Shown: positions 1 through 12,000 of the stretch, one piece after another
How the letters are laid out: each line of letters begins with the position of its first letter
Position numbering within the stretch: position 1 is the first letter of the stretch
Source of the DNA: Lotus japonicus
Lineage: Eukaryota > Streptophyta > Magnoliopsida > Fabales > Fabaceae
Direction of reading: 5' to 3'
Assembly (NCBI RefSeq): GCF_012489685.1
Contig: NC_080045.1
Coordinates: forward strand, 53,457,815 to 53,521,814
Length of the DNA stretch: 64,000 nucleotides
Position numbers and translations under genes: made by a program
Notes under the pieces: model-generated
Told to the model about the DNA's origin: nothing
The model's database searches: none
The model's input: only the letters and a program-made list of their open reading frames with translations

Positions 1-1553
1 CAACCAATCTTCACATCCTGGTTTCATCTGGTGCTGATGCTCAAGTAAATCTTTTGACCGCTCTACTTTCTTATAAAATTCATTCAGAGTGGCATGGGAA
101 ACTTTTATAGAGATGAGATAGCCCCTAATTATTTTTTTTGTAGATCTTTTGTTGGTTATCCTACTTTCCATTATTTGCAGTTATCCTTGTTTTTGTTAGA
201 TTTGGTTTTCAATTTAAAGGGCAACAGAAAAGCCTTGCTTTTGTGGACTCTGGTCTATTATGAAATTAAATAGAGATCCACTTCATTGGCATTATGTTAC
301 TCGAAGGTGCCAATACTTGGGTGCTATTCAAAATAATTTTCATTTTACTTCTATTTTGCTTTTACTCTATGCTTTTCCATTTTTGTTTTTTCAAAATTCC
401 TTGTTTACTCTAATGGTCTTGTGTCTGTTTATTTAGTTTAAATCATGTTTATGTTGGATTCTTTTTTTCCCCGCATCTCTATCCAAGGATTTTTATGGTT
501 AGGTTAAAGATTTTGTACATTAGTTGATGCAATCTGGTGCAAGTTTGTTGTTGGTTTTCTGCAATTAATAAATTTGTGAAGTGTCTCCTTTTTTTCCCTT
601 CCTTTTTTTGTGTGAGAGTTGAAGTTGCCTGTCTTTTACTAATATTTGTGCCTCTACTACTGCTCTTATTAATTGCAGTGTTTTGCCCAGTAGGAAACAT
701 CACCTTTTGTTGTGGATATTTTTGCCTTTACTGATTTTAAGAATTTATATGTTGTCTAGCTTTGTGTGTGGAGCATTGATACATGGAAGAAAAGAAAATC
801 AATTCCATTACAACTACCTGCGGGAAAGTCACCTGTTGGTGATACAGGGGTTCTGTTCCATTCAGATCAACTTCGCTTATTGGTAGTCCATGAGACTCAG
901 TTGGCTATATATGAGGCCTCTAAGATGGATCGCATTCGACAGGTATGAAGTTTCTCTCACTATTGATAGAGATTCTTATAGCTGACAAAATAGAAATTAA
1001 GATATGCTTTTGAATTTTTTTTGCTGCAGTGGGTTCCCCAAGATGTTCTGTCTGCCCCCATATCATGTGCAGCTTATTCCTGTGACAGTCAGTTAATATA
1101 TGCTACATTTTGCGATGCAAACATTGGAGTTTTCGATGCTGATAGTTTGAGACTACGATGTCGTATCGCACCTTCAGTATGCTTGTCATCTGCCGCTTTG
1201 AGTGGGTAAGTGCCAGCCTAGTAATAGCACTTAGTTTAATCTTTATCATCTAAAATCTTGAACATTTTTTAAGGTTGTTTTCGTGATATAATTTGGTCCA
1301 AAATTTCCAAGTAATTTGATACAAGAAATCTGTTTGCAGAAGCCATGCTGTGTATCCTCTTGTGGTTGCAGCTAATCCACTAGAACCTAACCAGTTTGCA
1401 GTTGGTTTAACTGATGGGTCTGTCAAAGTGATAGAACCCACTGAATCAGAAGGTAAGTGGGGATCTTTTCCACCTATGGACAACGGAAAATTGAATGGTA
1501 GGACAGCTTCTTCATCTACAACAAGCAACCACACTGCTGACCAGGCTCAATGA
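1..1553 (+). CDS. TOPLESS-related 4-like co-repressor, 3' exons only (window edge)
   Basis: This is the C-terminal WD40 end of a second TOPLESS-family gene. Exons seen: 1-44, 760-942, 1030-1205 and 1340-1553, all with GT/AG borders. They match the last four exons of the complete gene at 9049-17892 one for one: the two middle exons have identical lengths (183 and 176 nt) and the introns align. The proteins differ at roughly one residue in eight. The final exon ends one codon earlier (…QAQ-stop instead of …QAQR-stop). The reading frame is open throughout and all splice sites look usable, so nothing visible marks it as dead. The first donor is GTAAAT where the other copy has GTAAGT. Homology continues about 130 bp past the stop (to about 1685, matching about 18016) and then ends. 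Whether a full N-terminal half exists lies outside the window. TOPLESS proteins bind EAR-motif repressors and recruit histone deacetylases in the nucleus; the part present here is only the propeller end. Confidence 0.85.
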
Positions 1554-1900
1554 TAAGATTCATTGTATTATACTAGCCTAGTTCCTGCCATTTGTAAATT
1601 TATCATCCTAGTTGTCTAGAGTTTGATTCACCAGTTTGTCTCTAGTCAATATTAGGTCAGCTTGGACATAAAATGGTAAATGTTTAAATGGTAGAAAGTG
1701 TTTGTATTACAGTTTTCAAAAAAGTGAAGTCGTTTTCATTTAAGTAACATACAAGCCCCATTCACATTTCTCCTCATAGAATGTGTTTTGTCTGTTGATA
1801 TTTTCTCGGAGCGTGTGATAAAACCAATGGAATGGCTTCCTAAACATAGATGTAGTATGCAGTGATTTGGTGAAGAGGTCTGCTAATTAGTGATGTCTTA

Positions 1901-2275
1901 GAGCATCTCCAATGTAAAGTTCTTAGTTCTTATTTTTGAGTTAAGAACTAAGAATTGAGTTTTTAACCACAGGGGGCTGACGTGGAGTTCTAAGTTCTTA
2001 AAAATAAGAACTAGTTCTTATATAAAATGTTTTACATTTTGAGTTCATAGCATAAAAAAATAAATTTTTCTCTCTCATTCATTTAATTTAAGTATTGAAT
2101 TAGCATTTAAATTTAAATCAAAGTTATATGGAAATAAAAAATATTAATATAATAGTATTGTGGGATCAGATGAGTAATGCTAAGAACTAAGAACTCATGG
2201 TTGGAGCAAAATTTACAAAGAGTTGCTTAAGCACATGTGGTTGTACGGATCCACATAAAATAGCATTGGAGATGC
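1901..2275. mobile_element. MITE, Tourist-like
   Basis: The ends are inverted copies of GCATCTCCAATG (1903-1914 and, complemented, 2264-2275). TTA lies on both sides (1898-1900 and 2276-2278), as expected for the 3-bp target duplication of PIF/Harbinger-type MITEs. The left end carries two extra bases (GA) before the match. The interior is AT-rich with short internal inverted repeats around TAAGAACTA and has no coding capacity. Confidence 0.6.
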
Positions 2276-2278
2276 TTA

Positions 2279-2578
2279 GAGCATCTTTAACCATGTTATT
2301 CACTGAAGTATTTACATTTTACTTTTTACAACTCCCAATAATGTCACGTCATCTACATCATTTTATTAATTTTTACTCCAACCCAACAACTCTTAAAAGT
2401 TTATATAAAAAACTTATTTTATTAATTGCAAGTTTTATTTAAACCCTTTACATTTTTTTTTTGTTACACTAAACTTTTTACATTAAACAATAATAAATAC
2501 AAACACAATTTTTATAACTAAATTGAGTATCTACTCTCACCTACCCTCACTAGCCATGTTAGAATTAAAAATATGCTC
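2279..2578. mobile_element. second MITE-like element abutting the first
   Basis: It begins TTAGAGCAT (2276-2284) and ends ATGCTCTAA (2573-2581), a short 9-bp inverted repeat of the same general type as the neighbouring MITE. It sits directly against that element, so one probably inserted at the end of the other. There is no coding potential. The boundary call rests on short repeats only. Confidence 0.4.
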
Positions 2579-2581
2579 TAA

Positions 2582-3471
2582 TGGTAATAGATATTGGTGG
2601 GACTAGTACTAGTTTACCACCTTGAACCAATTCTTAAATAAATGATAGTCTATGTCAATATACTTTGATCTCTCATAAAAGGCAAGGTTGGAGCCTTAGA
2701 TGGAAAGATGTAATGTATTATTGTCACAAATTATTAGTGTGGACCTTGAAATGAGAACGCAACTATTGCATTATTGCAACCGTACCATCTCACTAGTAAC
2801 CAAAGATAAAGTTCTATACTTAGAGAGACAACAGGCTGCTGGCTGGATTTCCACGATATCAACGAATTACCCAAGATAGCAAACTAGTAGTCAGCCTCAT
2901 TATATCCAAAGAAATGCATCGGTGATAAGCTTTGGATAAGTTGGACAAAAAAATAATGTCAGTTAGGGATTTTTCAAATGCCAAATTAAATTATGGTTGA
3001 ACCCGATCCGTCTTAGAGATGAGAGTTGTTTTATCTTTTATAATGATTATTTTCGCCATATCAATTGTCAATATGAGACTTCTCAATACATCATCTCACG
3101 TCTAGAGTTGGATATCTAGAGCGTAAAATTCGGAGGAAAGAACATCTGCATGTAGCTCATACATGAGTGGTCTCCAATACAATATAGTACAAATTCTAAT
3201 AAGGGTGTGTTGAGAAATCTCACATTTACTAGAGGTATGGTTAAAATATTCCTTATATAAGGTACAACCATCTTCATCTCTAAACTAGCTTTCAGGGTAG
3301 ATGTAGGTCTAATCCGAAGAACTTGATCACTTGATGTTAAGCTATATGCTTATTGATATTGTACGTAACATTGCAAGTGAATTTAATAGCAAAAGTGAAT
3401 CTATTGCATGTTTAAATTAGTGTGATTTTATTGGACCAGAGAAAATAAGAATTAATGTGATTTATTCTTGA
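2582..3471. other. gene-free stretch with LTR-like remnant
   Basis: I see no gene. Around 3060-3300 the sequence has the feel of a decayed LTR (a TGTTGAGAAATCTCACATT-type segment followed by a TATATAAGG box-like motif at about 3255), but there is no partner LTR or primer-binding site, so it is only a remnant candidate. Confidence 0.3.
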
Positions 3472-4170
3472 GGCGGCCAAGATGGAACGATGACAAAAAA
3501 AAACGTAAAAAGTGATAAAAAAAAAGTGATGGCCCCTTATTGTGATCTAACAATGAGGAAAAAGTTGAAACCCTAAATTATAATAATAATATGCAGTTGT
3601 ATGCCGCTACTCTATCACATTACAATATTTCTAGATTTTTCATTCATATGGAAAAACATGGATCTCAAACAACGGAAGAAGTTCAAAGTGTAATAGCGTC
3701 GATCCTTCTTCTCCGACACATCATTTCTCTGTTTGATTCTTTTCATTTTCTTTATTATCTTCTACCTCTTGTGAGGAAATCTAATATGGTGAAGTGAGAT
3801 GTCGCACCATGAGTAAGAAGCAGACGGCGGCCCAGATGAATCAATGACAAAAAACGTAAAAAGTGATAAAAAAAAGTGATGGGCCCTCATTGTTACACAA
3901 TGAGGAAAAGTTGAAACCCTAAATTATAACAACAATATGCAGTTGTGTGCCGCTCCTCTGTCACATTACAATATTTCTAGATTTTTCATTCATATGGAAA
4001 AACATGGATGTCAAACAACAGAAGGAGTTCAAAGAATAATGGTGTCGATCCTTCTTCTCCAACACATCATTTCTCTGTTTGATTCTTTTCATTTTCTTTA
4101 TTACCTTCTACCTCTTGTGAGGAAATCTATTATGGTGAAGTGAGATGTCGCACCATGACTAAGAAGCAGC
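3472..4170. repeat. 346-bp tandem duplication, two copies
   Basis: Two direct copies lie head to tail (about 3472-3824 and 3825-4170), offset by 346 bp. Each contains a 68-codon open frame starting MQL (3591-3797 and 3937-4143). The two frames differ at about nine residues, mostly drastic changes (S to C, N to I, E to G), which does not look like protein conservation. I therefore treat this as a duplicated non-coding repeat. Just after copy two comes a short GC-richer patch (about 4160-4270) whose origin I do not recognise. Confidence 0.7.
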
Positions 4171-4333
4171 GGCGGCGTGCCGCCGTGAAGGGGCTGAAGG
4201 ACATGTTGGTTCAACGGTTCAATGACGGAATCTTACCGATCTCCACCGGGTCTCTTACATATTCAATCTAAGTGACGACTCGAACCATCAATACTATTGA
4301 TTTCTAGGCGAACTTGCCGATCCAAGCCGGTTT

Positions 4334-4530
4334 TAATAACATTGTCCATTAGGTACTTTGTGATACTCTATACACTTACAAAAGATATGATAGTTACTCT
4401 CACATTATAATTTCTTTGGTTCTATACTTCTATTACAATAAATTTGTTTGTAATTGCTCTTCAGGATTATTAAAGGGTATCTTTCTTCATTCTTAACGAG
4501 AAGAAGGTACACACATTATTTATCTACAAT
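4334..4530. repeat. dispersed repeat, copy 1 (partner at 7258)
   Basis: This segment (TTTGTGATACTCTA… to …AGAAGAAGGTACACA) is repeated in the same orientation at 7258-7460 with moderate divergence. The pair could be old LTR pieces about 2.9 kb apart, or two copies of a family. No coding domain lies between them to decide. Confidence 0.5.
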
Positions 4531-4839
4531 TCTCTATTATTTATGAAGTCTCTTAGATACATATTATGACTATTCATTTGTGTTTCATCACAATTCAGAA
4601 ATCTAAAAGGTATGAGCCCTAATTTATCAACATAAATCATAAGTTCAATTAGGATTTGTACTCTCTTCCTCTACGTGTTTTATTCAACTGTTGTTTTAAG
4701 AAGCTTTATGTGTTATGTTTTGGGGTTATTTGCGCCCAGTAGTGTTGGATTGGTGAATCCCGATATGGTTTTCTGAAACATGCACAACTGAATAGAAATT
4801 TGGAAATTGACAAAAGTCGTGATTTTCATGGAGAACCAA

Positions 4840-4953
4840 TTTTTTTATGGGCTAATGTTAGTTGTTAATTGTTAGTAAATTAGTTCCTTCGCTAGTGTTT
4901 AAACCCTGACACTTCACCCTACAAATCCATTTATTTCCGTTAGTTTACCTTCC
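4840..4953 (-). mobile_element. SINE remnant with 13-bp target duplication
   Basis: The body starts with a T run (the A tail of a minus-strand element) and shares the GTTAGTAAATTAGT block with the SINEs at 8114 and 25461. It is flanked by CATGGAGAACCAA at 4827-4839 and 4954-4966. The tRNA-like head (right side) is shortened or diverged, so box A is not convincing in this copy. Confidence 0.6.
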
Positions 4954-5629
4954 CATGGAGAACCAAATAAACCATAAACTTTATTTTAGAAAAGATAAAC
5001 TTGTGAAATTGTGTGTTATTGTATATCATAATTTGAGATTTTTTTCTACAGTATAAAGTATAAATAACTATGATGTGCTCATTTGTGAAAATATTATTTA
5101 AAAGTAGTGTTAGGTATTCTTTTTTCTTTCAATGTATTTCCATAGGCGGCAGTCATGAGACTAATCATTTCGAGACTTGAAGATCACATTAAATGGGTAG
5201 GTCTCTCCCAACAAATCATACTCCATACACACGACCAAGGATGAAACTTAAGGAATTCAGTCGTTTACTATTTATGCTAGACCTTGTTGGTATATTGGGC
5301 AATCTTTGAGGTAATTTTTTTTATGTTTATAATTTACGATTTATATATTGCGATGATGACTGATAAATAGAGCCTATTTGAAAATTATTTTCATCATAAT
5401 TATGGTTTTGATTTATAAACAATTTGAGAGGATAAATATTTAGTTTCATGATACTCTTACAAAACTATCAAATCTCATAGGCTCTACTTGCAAGGTTGAA
5501 CATCACAATCTCTGAAATTAGAGTACTTTAGTCTTAGTGTGCTTTAATGAGAATCCTAATATAATAGGAGTATATTGATTTAGTGGGATGTTGACCACAA
5601 TTAGTTTTCTCAAGACTTATTGATATATT

Positions 5630-6250
5630 ATTATTATTCTTTTGAGAACAAATAATTTATATTAATGAAGAAGACAAAATATGAGAACAATCCTCTCATG
5701 TAGATTGGATGACAAAAGGTACAACAAGAAATTCCATTCATCCCAAGCCCAAGCAAAAAGCAATAAGCCTTGCCAACCCTTGAACTATTTTGGTGAACCA
5801 GACAGCTAATGCAGAGCCTCATTAAAACCCTCTTAGAAAAACCTAGTGGGAAAAATCTCAAAGGGAAAAAAGAGTACTCACACAAAAAAGTTAGCACCAA
5901 AATAGATACTAATTCAAACAGTGAATCCACAACCCTCCAAGACAACAGTATCAAAAGAAGCTAGTAATGACATAAAATGGGAATCAAACCAATCTGCTGC
6001 AGATATTAATTTTCATTGACGGCAAACCCTCTTCATGCCTCCTTTAATATACCACCCAGGACCATTATCCACAGCCAAGAGAGACCCAAGAACCTGTCAA
6101 GAATGAATATACTGGAGGCCAACTAAACAAGGCACCACAACTCCAATCTACCTTCACGGTTCTTACCTCTAAAAAATGGTCAAGAAATCTGCTTCGAACA
6201 AGAATAAAATTGAAGAAAAGACCTTTAAATTCATTCTTGTGGTTGCCAAT
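5630..6250 (-). mobile_element. retroelement 3'-end remnant, antisense
   Basis: The stretch around 5815-5890 reads, on the minus strand, like the 3' end common in plant LTR retrotransposons (ACTC-TTTTTTCCC … CCACTAGG … GAGGGTTTTAATGAGGC). An open minus-strand frame of 106 codons overlaps it, but I see no recognisable protein domain. I consider it a non-coding remnant. Confidence 0.35.
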
Positions 6251-7257
6251 CTACCTTCACGGTTATTGATATATTATTATTACCATATGTTTTTGTGTAA
6301 ATGCACTGAGACATATGTGGATTTTGTTTGTGTTCTTCATATTACCTAAAGCACCTATAGACCCCTTGTGATTTTCTCTTAAAAACTTGTTTTCTAGAGA
6401 GAAAATTTTACAACTTCGAACTCTAGTTGAGTACATTATTATTTATCATTAATTCATTGATCAAAGACTTTATTGTTCGATCCAATCTACTGTTGAGAAT
6501 TCTGCAAGTTTGAATAAGACATAAAATAAATAAGTATTACATTAGATAACAATAAGAGTGTTCAATAGTATAGAGGTATAAAATGACTCGCACACACATT
6601 GTCTTATGGTTTTGGGTGAAAGATTTGATGTCCTTCAATAATAGGCCAGAGTTTACTCCTTAACCCATGTGGTTATAAAAATGAACATGTGCCTCTCATG
6701 TTTATAATCAGGATAGATACTCCTCACTCTCTGATATCTAAATCATATAACTTATAGGCTCTAACTTATATTAATACAATTTTAGTATTTTTTATGTTTA
6801 AGATTAGTGGGAGTGCGAAAGTAAAGGTTTACAAGATATGTTTGAGATGACGTCACATTTATCATCACATCTCTTTTAGCATTTTTAAAATGCTCGAGTC
6901 ATTCTTTGGAATTGCTTTTTCTATTCTTCTTTTTTATGTTTTTCCACATCCATAATTATTTGTATGTAATATGAGCATGTTAACATATATGATATATATC
7001 CCCTAGATATTATCTTCTAGGGTTAATATTTTTTTTTGAAACTTTCTACGGTTAATATTAATTAATCAGAATGTGTGATGTTTGAATTATTAATATATCA
7101 CCAATTAGTAAAAATAATATTTATTATAGCGTTTAACCTCTTGATGAATATTAAAATTGGACATTTGTTATTAATGACTTAAGATATGTTGTGTCATTCA
7201 CTTATAGTCTGTTGGGACTTGGGAGGCTTATGCCCTTGTCTAATCAGTTACAAAAGT

Positions 7258-7460
7258 GCTATCCCATTAGACATTTTGTGATACTCTATGCACTTATAAA
7301 AAAAATATGATAGTTTCTCTCACATTAAGATTCCTTTGGCTCTCTCTTGACAAAATCTTTGTTCATAATTGCTCTTTAGGAGGATCAGCAAAGAGTCTAT
7401 TTCTTCATCCTTAGTAAGAAGAAGGTACACATGCTATTTTATCTAAAATTATTTATTACT
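7258..7460. repeat. dispersed repeat, copy 2 (partner at 4334)
   Basis: Same orientation as the copy at 4334-4530, matching from TTTTGTGATACTCTA to GAAGAAGGTACACA with scattered substitutions and small indels. No gene was seen between 6250 and 8113 apart from this repeat. Confidence 0.5.
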
Positions 7461-8113
7461 TGTGATTAGACATGCTATATTGTGTATCTTCATCTTTAAT
7501 ATTGATCTTAGTTGCTCTCATAATTTTCTTATCCAAACCTACTATAATAGAAATACTCATGCATGCTATTTTGGCCTAACTAGTATTGGTCAACTTGCTA
7601 TGTAAGGGAATAACTTTGTTAGGACTAGTTAGGGTGTGTTGTAAAATTTTTAAAACTTATTTTCTCTCTATCGCTCTCTTTAAATATGTACTTCTGATTC
7701 AAGAGGATCGTTTATTTACTTGTGATGACTAAACTTCTTTCAACATATTCTCCTATATATCTTCGGAGAAGAGGTGATAAATCTTTTTATAGGTAATAAA
7801 CTTCTCAAATAATTGTGGATGGTTTCGTATTTGATTATTGCCACTTTGGTTAATGATTGCGAGACCACTTGAGTGTCAAAAGGATCATGATCTCTAATGT
7901 GAAATTTCTCTCATATTTTTTCATGTTAAAATTTTATGTTTATTTATCTCTTCACATGTATGCATTAGCCAAGTATAGGTAGAACTCTTTACATGTTTAT
8001 GAAGAGAAAATAGATGCAAAATTTTGTCATGTGGGAACATCAGAGAAGATCTCAATCTGGTGTCTAACACACCTGAAAGTTAATAACAGAAAAAAAAAGT
8101 TATAAATGTGATG

Positions 8114-8261
8114 TTTTTTATAAACAAATGTCAATTGTTAATAATGTTTGTAAATTAGTCTCTCATCAGGATTATAAATTTATAACTCTAGACCCTTCAC
8201 TCTTCATATTACTCAACATTTGTGTCTCATAAGTCTTACAACTTGAGCTCACCCTAAACTC
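8114..8261 (-). mobile_element. tRNA-derived SINE with 12-bp target duplication
   Basis: It is flanked by perfect direct repeats ATAAATGTGATG (8102-8113 and 8262-8273). On the minus strand the element starts at the right with a tRNA-like head, GTGAGCTCAAGTTGTAAGA (box-A type), and ends at the left in a short A tail. It is about 148 bp long and is the same family as the copies at 4840 and 25461. Confidence 0.75.
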
Positions 8262-8273
8262 ATAAATGTGATG

Positions 8274-9048
8274 TGATAAAGAGAAAAAATGAGTGCATCT
8301 ATGCATGTGAGAATGTTGTTACTAGTAGTGGTAGATGCAACATAACTCTACACTTAAGACATGCATTACATTGACCACACACAAAAAACCGACAACGAGA
8401 TGTGGGGCCCAGAAATATAACTGGCTCAGCGCGTGGATTTTCATCCTCGGAAAAAACAAACCATGAACCATATTATCACGAGAAAACGCAAACTTAGAGA
8501 GAATACACACAAAACGCGAAAACTCGGGATATCTCGTCTTAAATAGAAAGCGACAGCACAAAAAGAACGGGGCCCGCATGGACGTGTATGTCGCATATTC
8601 ACTAGATTTGAGTTTCTAGTTTCGAATCCGAAACACTCTTCCAGTGCTCTTATCACTCACGAAATGATAGCTTCTCATTATAAGTCAACGTACTTATGAT
8701 ATAAGCAAGTTTGCTTATTATGTCTGATGGATCAGTAGAAAAAGAACTACGACCCCTGAACAAACGCATCGAAGATAGCGAGCACTTTCTCTCTCCTCTT
8801 CTTATCCATCCGCAGTCTTTCAAACCCTAGAAATTCTCCACCTCCGAGCTGAATTTCATGTGATTTTCGTGGAGTTTAAGGATTTTTGAGCTGGATTTGG
8901 AACTGAGAGGGAGTTTGTGTTTTTTTTCTGGTTTGATTTGACGGTGGTTGGTGGAATTGGAGGTGCTCTGTGCTGTTGTTGAGGTGGTTTTTGAAGATCG
9001 GGGTTCAGAGATCGAAATTGAACGGTGGTGTGGTTTCAGATTTGAGGG
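8274..9048 (+). promoter_or_regulatory. TPR4 upstream region and probable 5' leader
   Basis: No gene is seen. A pyrimidine-rich stretch (about 8785-8815, TTTCTCTCTCCTCTTCTTATCC-like) lies about 240 bp before the TPR4 start codon, which is typical of a plant transcription start or leader. The ATG at 9049 was chosen because it opens the conserved TOPLESS N-terminus. I cannot place the transcription start exactly. Confidence 0.35.
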
Positions 9049-12000
9049 ATGACTTCTTTGAGCAGGGAATTGGTGTTTCTCATACTCCAGTTTCTGGATG
9101 AGGAGAAGTTCAAAGAGTCTGTTCACAAGTGAGCCTTCTTTGCCTTCTCTCTATGTTTTTTACTCCATTTATGTTTCAGATGTCTGATACTTTTGGTGTG
9201 TGGTTGGAGTTGGTGTTGGAAATTAGATTAAAAGTGAAAATTGTTTGGAAATGAGCTGAATTTAAGAGAATTGAGGGACTGAATGTTTTCAATTTGCTGT
9301 CTTGATGTTGTTTTTTTTTTTTTTTTTGTGATTTACTATTTGAATGTGAACAGTTGAATTATGATGTTTCATTGCAGTGTGTTGTATACTGATAACTGAT
9401 TTGTATATTGAGGGTTGAATTTTATATGGCCCTGTTTGGATAGGGACTAAGAACACTTACCGGCGCTTATCTATTAGAATAATCATTGGATAAGCTCCAA
9501 CAAGTGCTCTTTAATTCGCATTCAAACAGGTTCTATATGATGAATCGATCTCCCTGCCAATTGGGCAGGGGTATTACAATGTATATTGTTCTTTCTTCGT
9601 TGCAGTTGCTGTGCTTGGGAAAACATTTAACTATATTAGTATATGAAAGTTTAAGCATTTTGTCCAAAAATTATAAGGGTTTGTCTGATGCATGGCCACA
9701 TCGAGGTATAGCACAGGAAGAACAAAGTAGTATAAGTAGCCAAACTACCACACAACTTTTAGTTCTATGTGCTGTTTGATGGTTGATACTTGATACACAA
9801 CATCAGTAGATTTGAAGGAGAGAAGGGAGAGGAAGGAAGGAGGAGGAGGGTTGAGGGAGAGAAGGAGATTTAGAGAAGAGAGCTATCAAGAGGAGAAATA
9901 AAAGGTGAGGTATTTTTTACTTTTGAATGATGTGTGTGGGAAAAGGAAATTATCCGTTGGTTGATTGAGTAGTAAATTTTAAGACTTTCGTTGTGTTCTT
10001 CATCTTTTTTTTGTCCTGCCCCTAAGATATATAATGCCGTTGCTTGGGAATTTGAATTGAGATGATAAAAGTATATATTGACTGCTCTTTCTCTTCCTCC
10101 TGCTAATATTTCCTGATTTTTGCAGTTTTATGTTGTAAGATTTTTCACTGTCATTTGGCATCAACTTGACTGTTAGATTCACCTTCTTAACTCATGCAGA
10201 CTTGAGAAAGAATCAGGGTTCTTTTTCAATATGAAGTACTTTGAGGAAAAGGTGCAGGCTGGCGAATGGGAAGAAGTTGAGAAGTACTTAACAGGGTTTA
10301 CTAAAGTTGACGATAATAGATACTCAATGAAAATATTCTTTGAAATCAGAAAGCAGAAGTATCTGGAAGCACTTGATCGGTATATGGAACTTGTTATCCT
10401 TTTTAATATCTTCCTTATTTTATTTGAGCTTGTTTTGAAACTTCACATCTTGTTTGGTCTATGTTTTTTTGTAAAATTATAGGCAAGACAAAGCAAAAGC
10501 TGTGGAGATATTAGTTGGTGATTTAAAAGTGTTCTCCACCTTCAATGAGGAACTATACAAAGAAATCACTCAGCTGTTAACACTTACTAATTTCAGGTAA
10601 TATCTTGAATATATAATCTAATATCAATCAGGGTCTTTTCTTGTCGAGTATGTGTTTGTACATCTCATTCATTCCTTAAATCTCCATGAATCTTGATTCT
10701 CAACTCAGACTAGTTAAATGATAAGGATTTAACTTATGTGCACTGCCAATGTATTTCTTTACACAGTAATCTAGTTTTATTTCGCCACATCAGAAAATAA
10801 ATTGTTATTTTAATTTAAACAAAAAAAGAATGTCACTACTTCTAGAATGTGGTCCTACGGTGCATCAAAATTATACTCAAATGGTAAACATGACAATTGA
10901 ATATATTGTTTCATGACAGAGAGAATGAGCAGCTGTCTAAATATGGTGATACCAAAACTGCTAGGAGCATTATGTTGATAGAACTAAAAAAGCTCATAGA
11001 GGCAAATCCTCTTTTCCGTGATAAGCTTGTCTTCCCTACCCTCAGGTCATCAAGACTGCGAACTTTAATCAATCAAAGGTATATGATTAAGGCGTTTAAG
11101 CTTTCTAATCTCTCTGTCTCTCTATTATGCTATTTTTTTATTAATTCTACTTAATTAGTTTGACTCTGTCTTTTTTTACCCATATGGCTCATGGTGCCGA
11201 TGCAACTGGTAAATGAAAAGTAAATTATTTGGCTTTTGTTTTGTGGACGTGTAAATAACTAGCATATTCAGTATATTTTATGATGTGTTTTTTGTTATCG
11301 GTTTAATTGGTCAATAATGAGAATTCTAAATGTTTCAAGCTCCTTTTTTTATTGATTCTTCTAATTTGGACTTTTAGCATGTTATGCCTTGCTTTCTCTA
11401 TTTTGAATTTTGATCAATTAATCTATTTATGTCACTTGTCAATGCAGTCTGAACTGGCAGCACCAGCTCTGTAAAAACCCGAAGCCAAATCCAGATATAA
11501 AGACTTTATTTACAGATCATACTTGTGCACCTCCTAATGGTCCTCTGGCACCAACCCCCATCAACCTTCCGATTGCTGCACTCGCAAAGCCTGCTGCTTA
11601 TACTTCACTTGGAGCTCACGGTGTATGATATACCTTGCATTTAAAACAAGTGGCTATTACATTTTCAATTTATTCATAATCTAATTGTTACTTTGTTAAT
11701 TAATTATTTTGTATAGCCCTTCCCTCCTGTTGCTGCAACTGCTAATGCTAATGCTTTGGCTGGTTGGATGGCCAATGCCTCAGCTTCGTCATCTGTCCAA
11801 GCAGCTGTTGCCACAGCGTCAACTATTCCAGTGCCACAGAATCAAGGTTAAAATAGCAGTAGCCCTATTATTTTTAAAAACATTAAAATAAAATTCTTAC
11901 CCGATTTTTTCCAGAATCTCTCTCAAGTCCCATGAAATTTACATGCTATGCACCCTTGTTTCTTATATTCTTTTAGCTTAAGTTCAAGAAAGGTTTGTTA

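Noticed and set aside
2197..2442. 81-codon frame
   Set aside because: It spans the junction of two MITEs, so it cannot be an old conserved gene.
3591..4143. Two 68-codon frames in the tandem duplication as genes
   Set aside because: The differences between copies are mostly non-conservative, no domain is seen, and there is no promoter or splice context.
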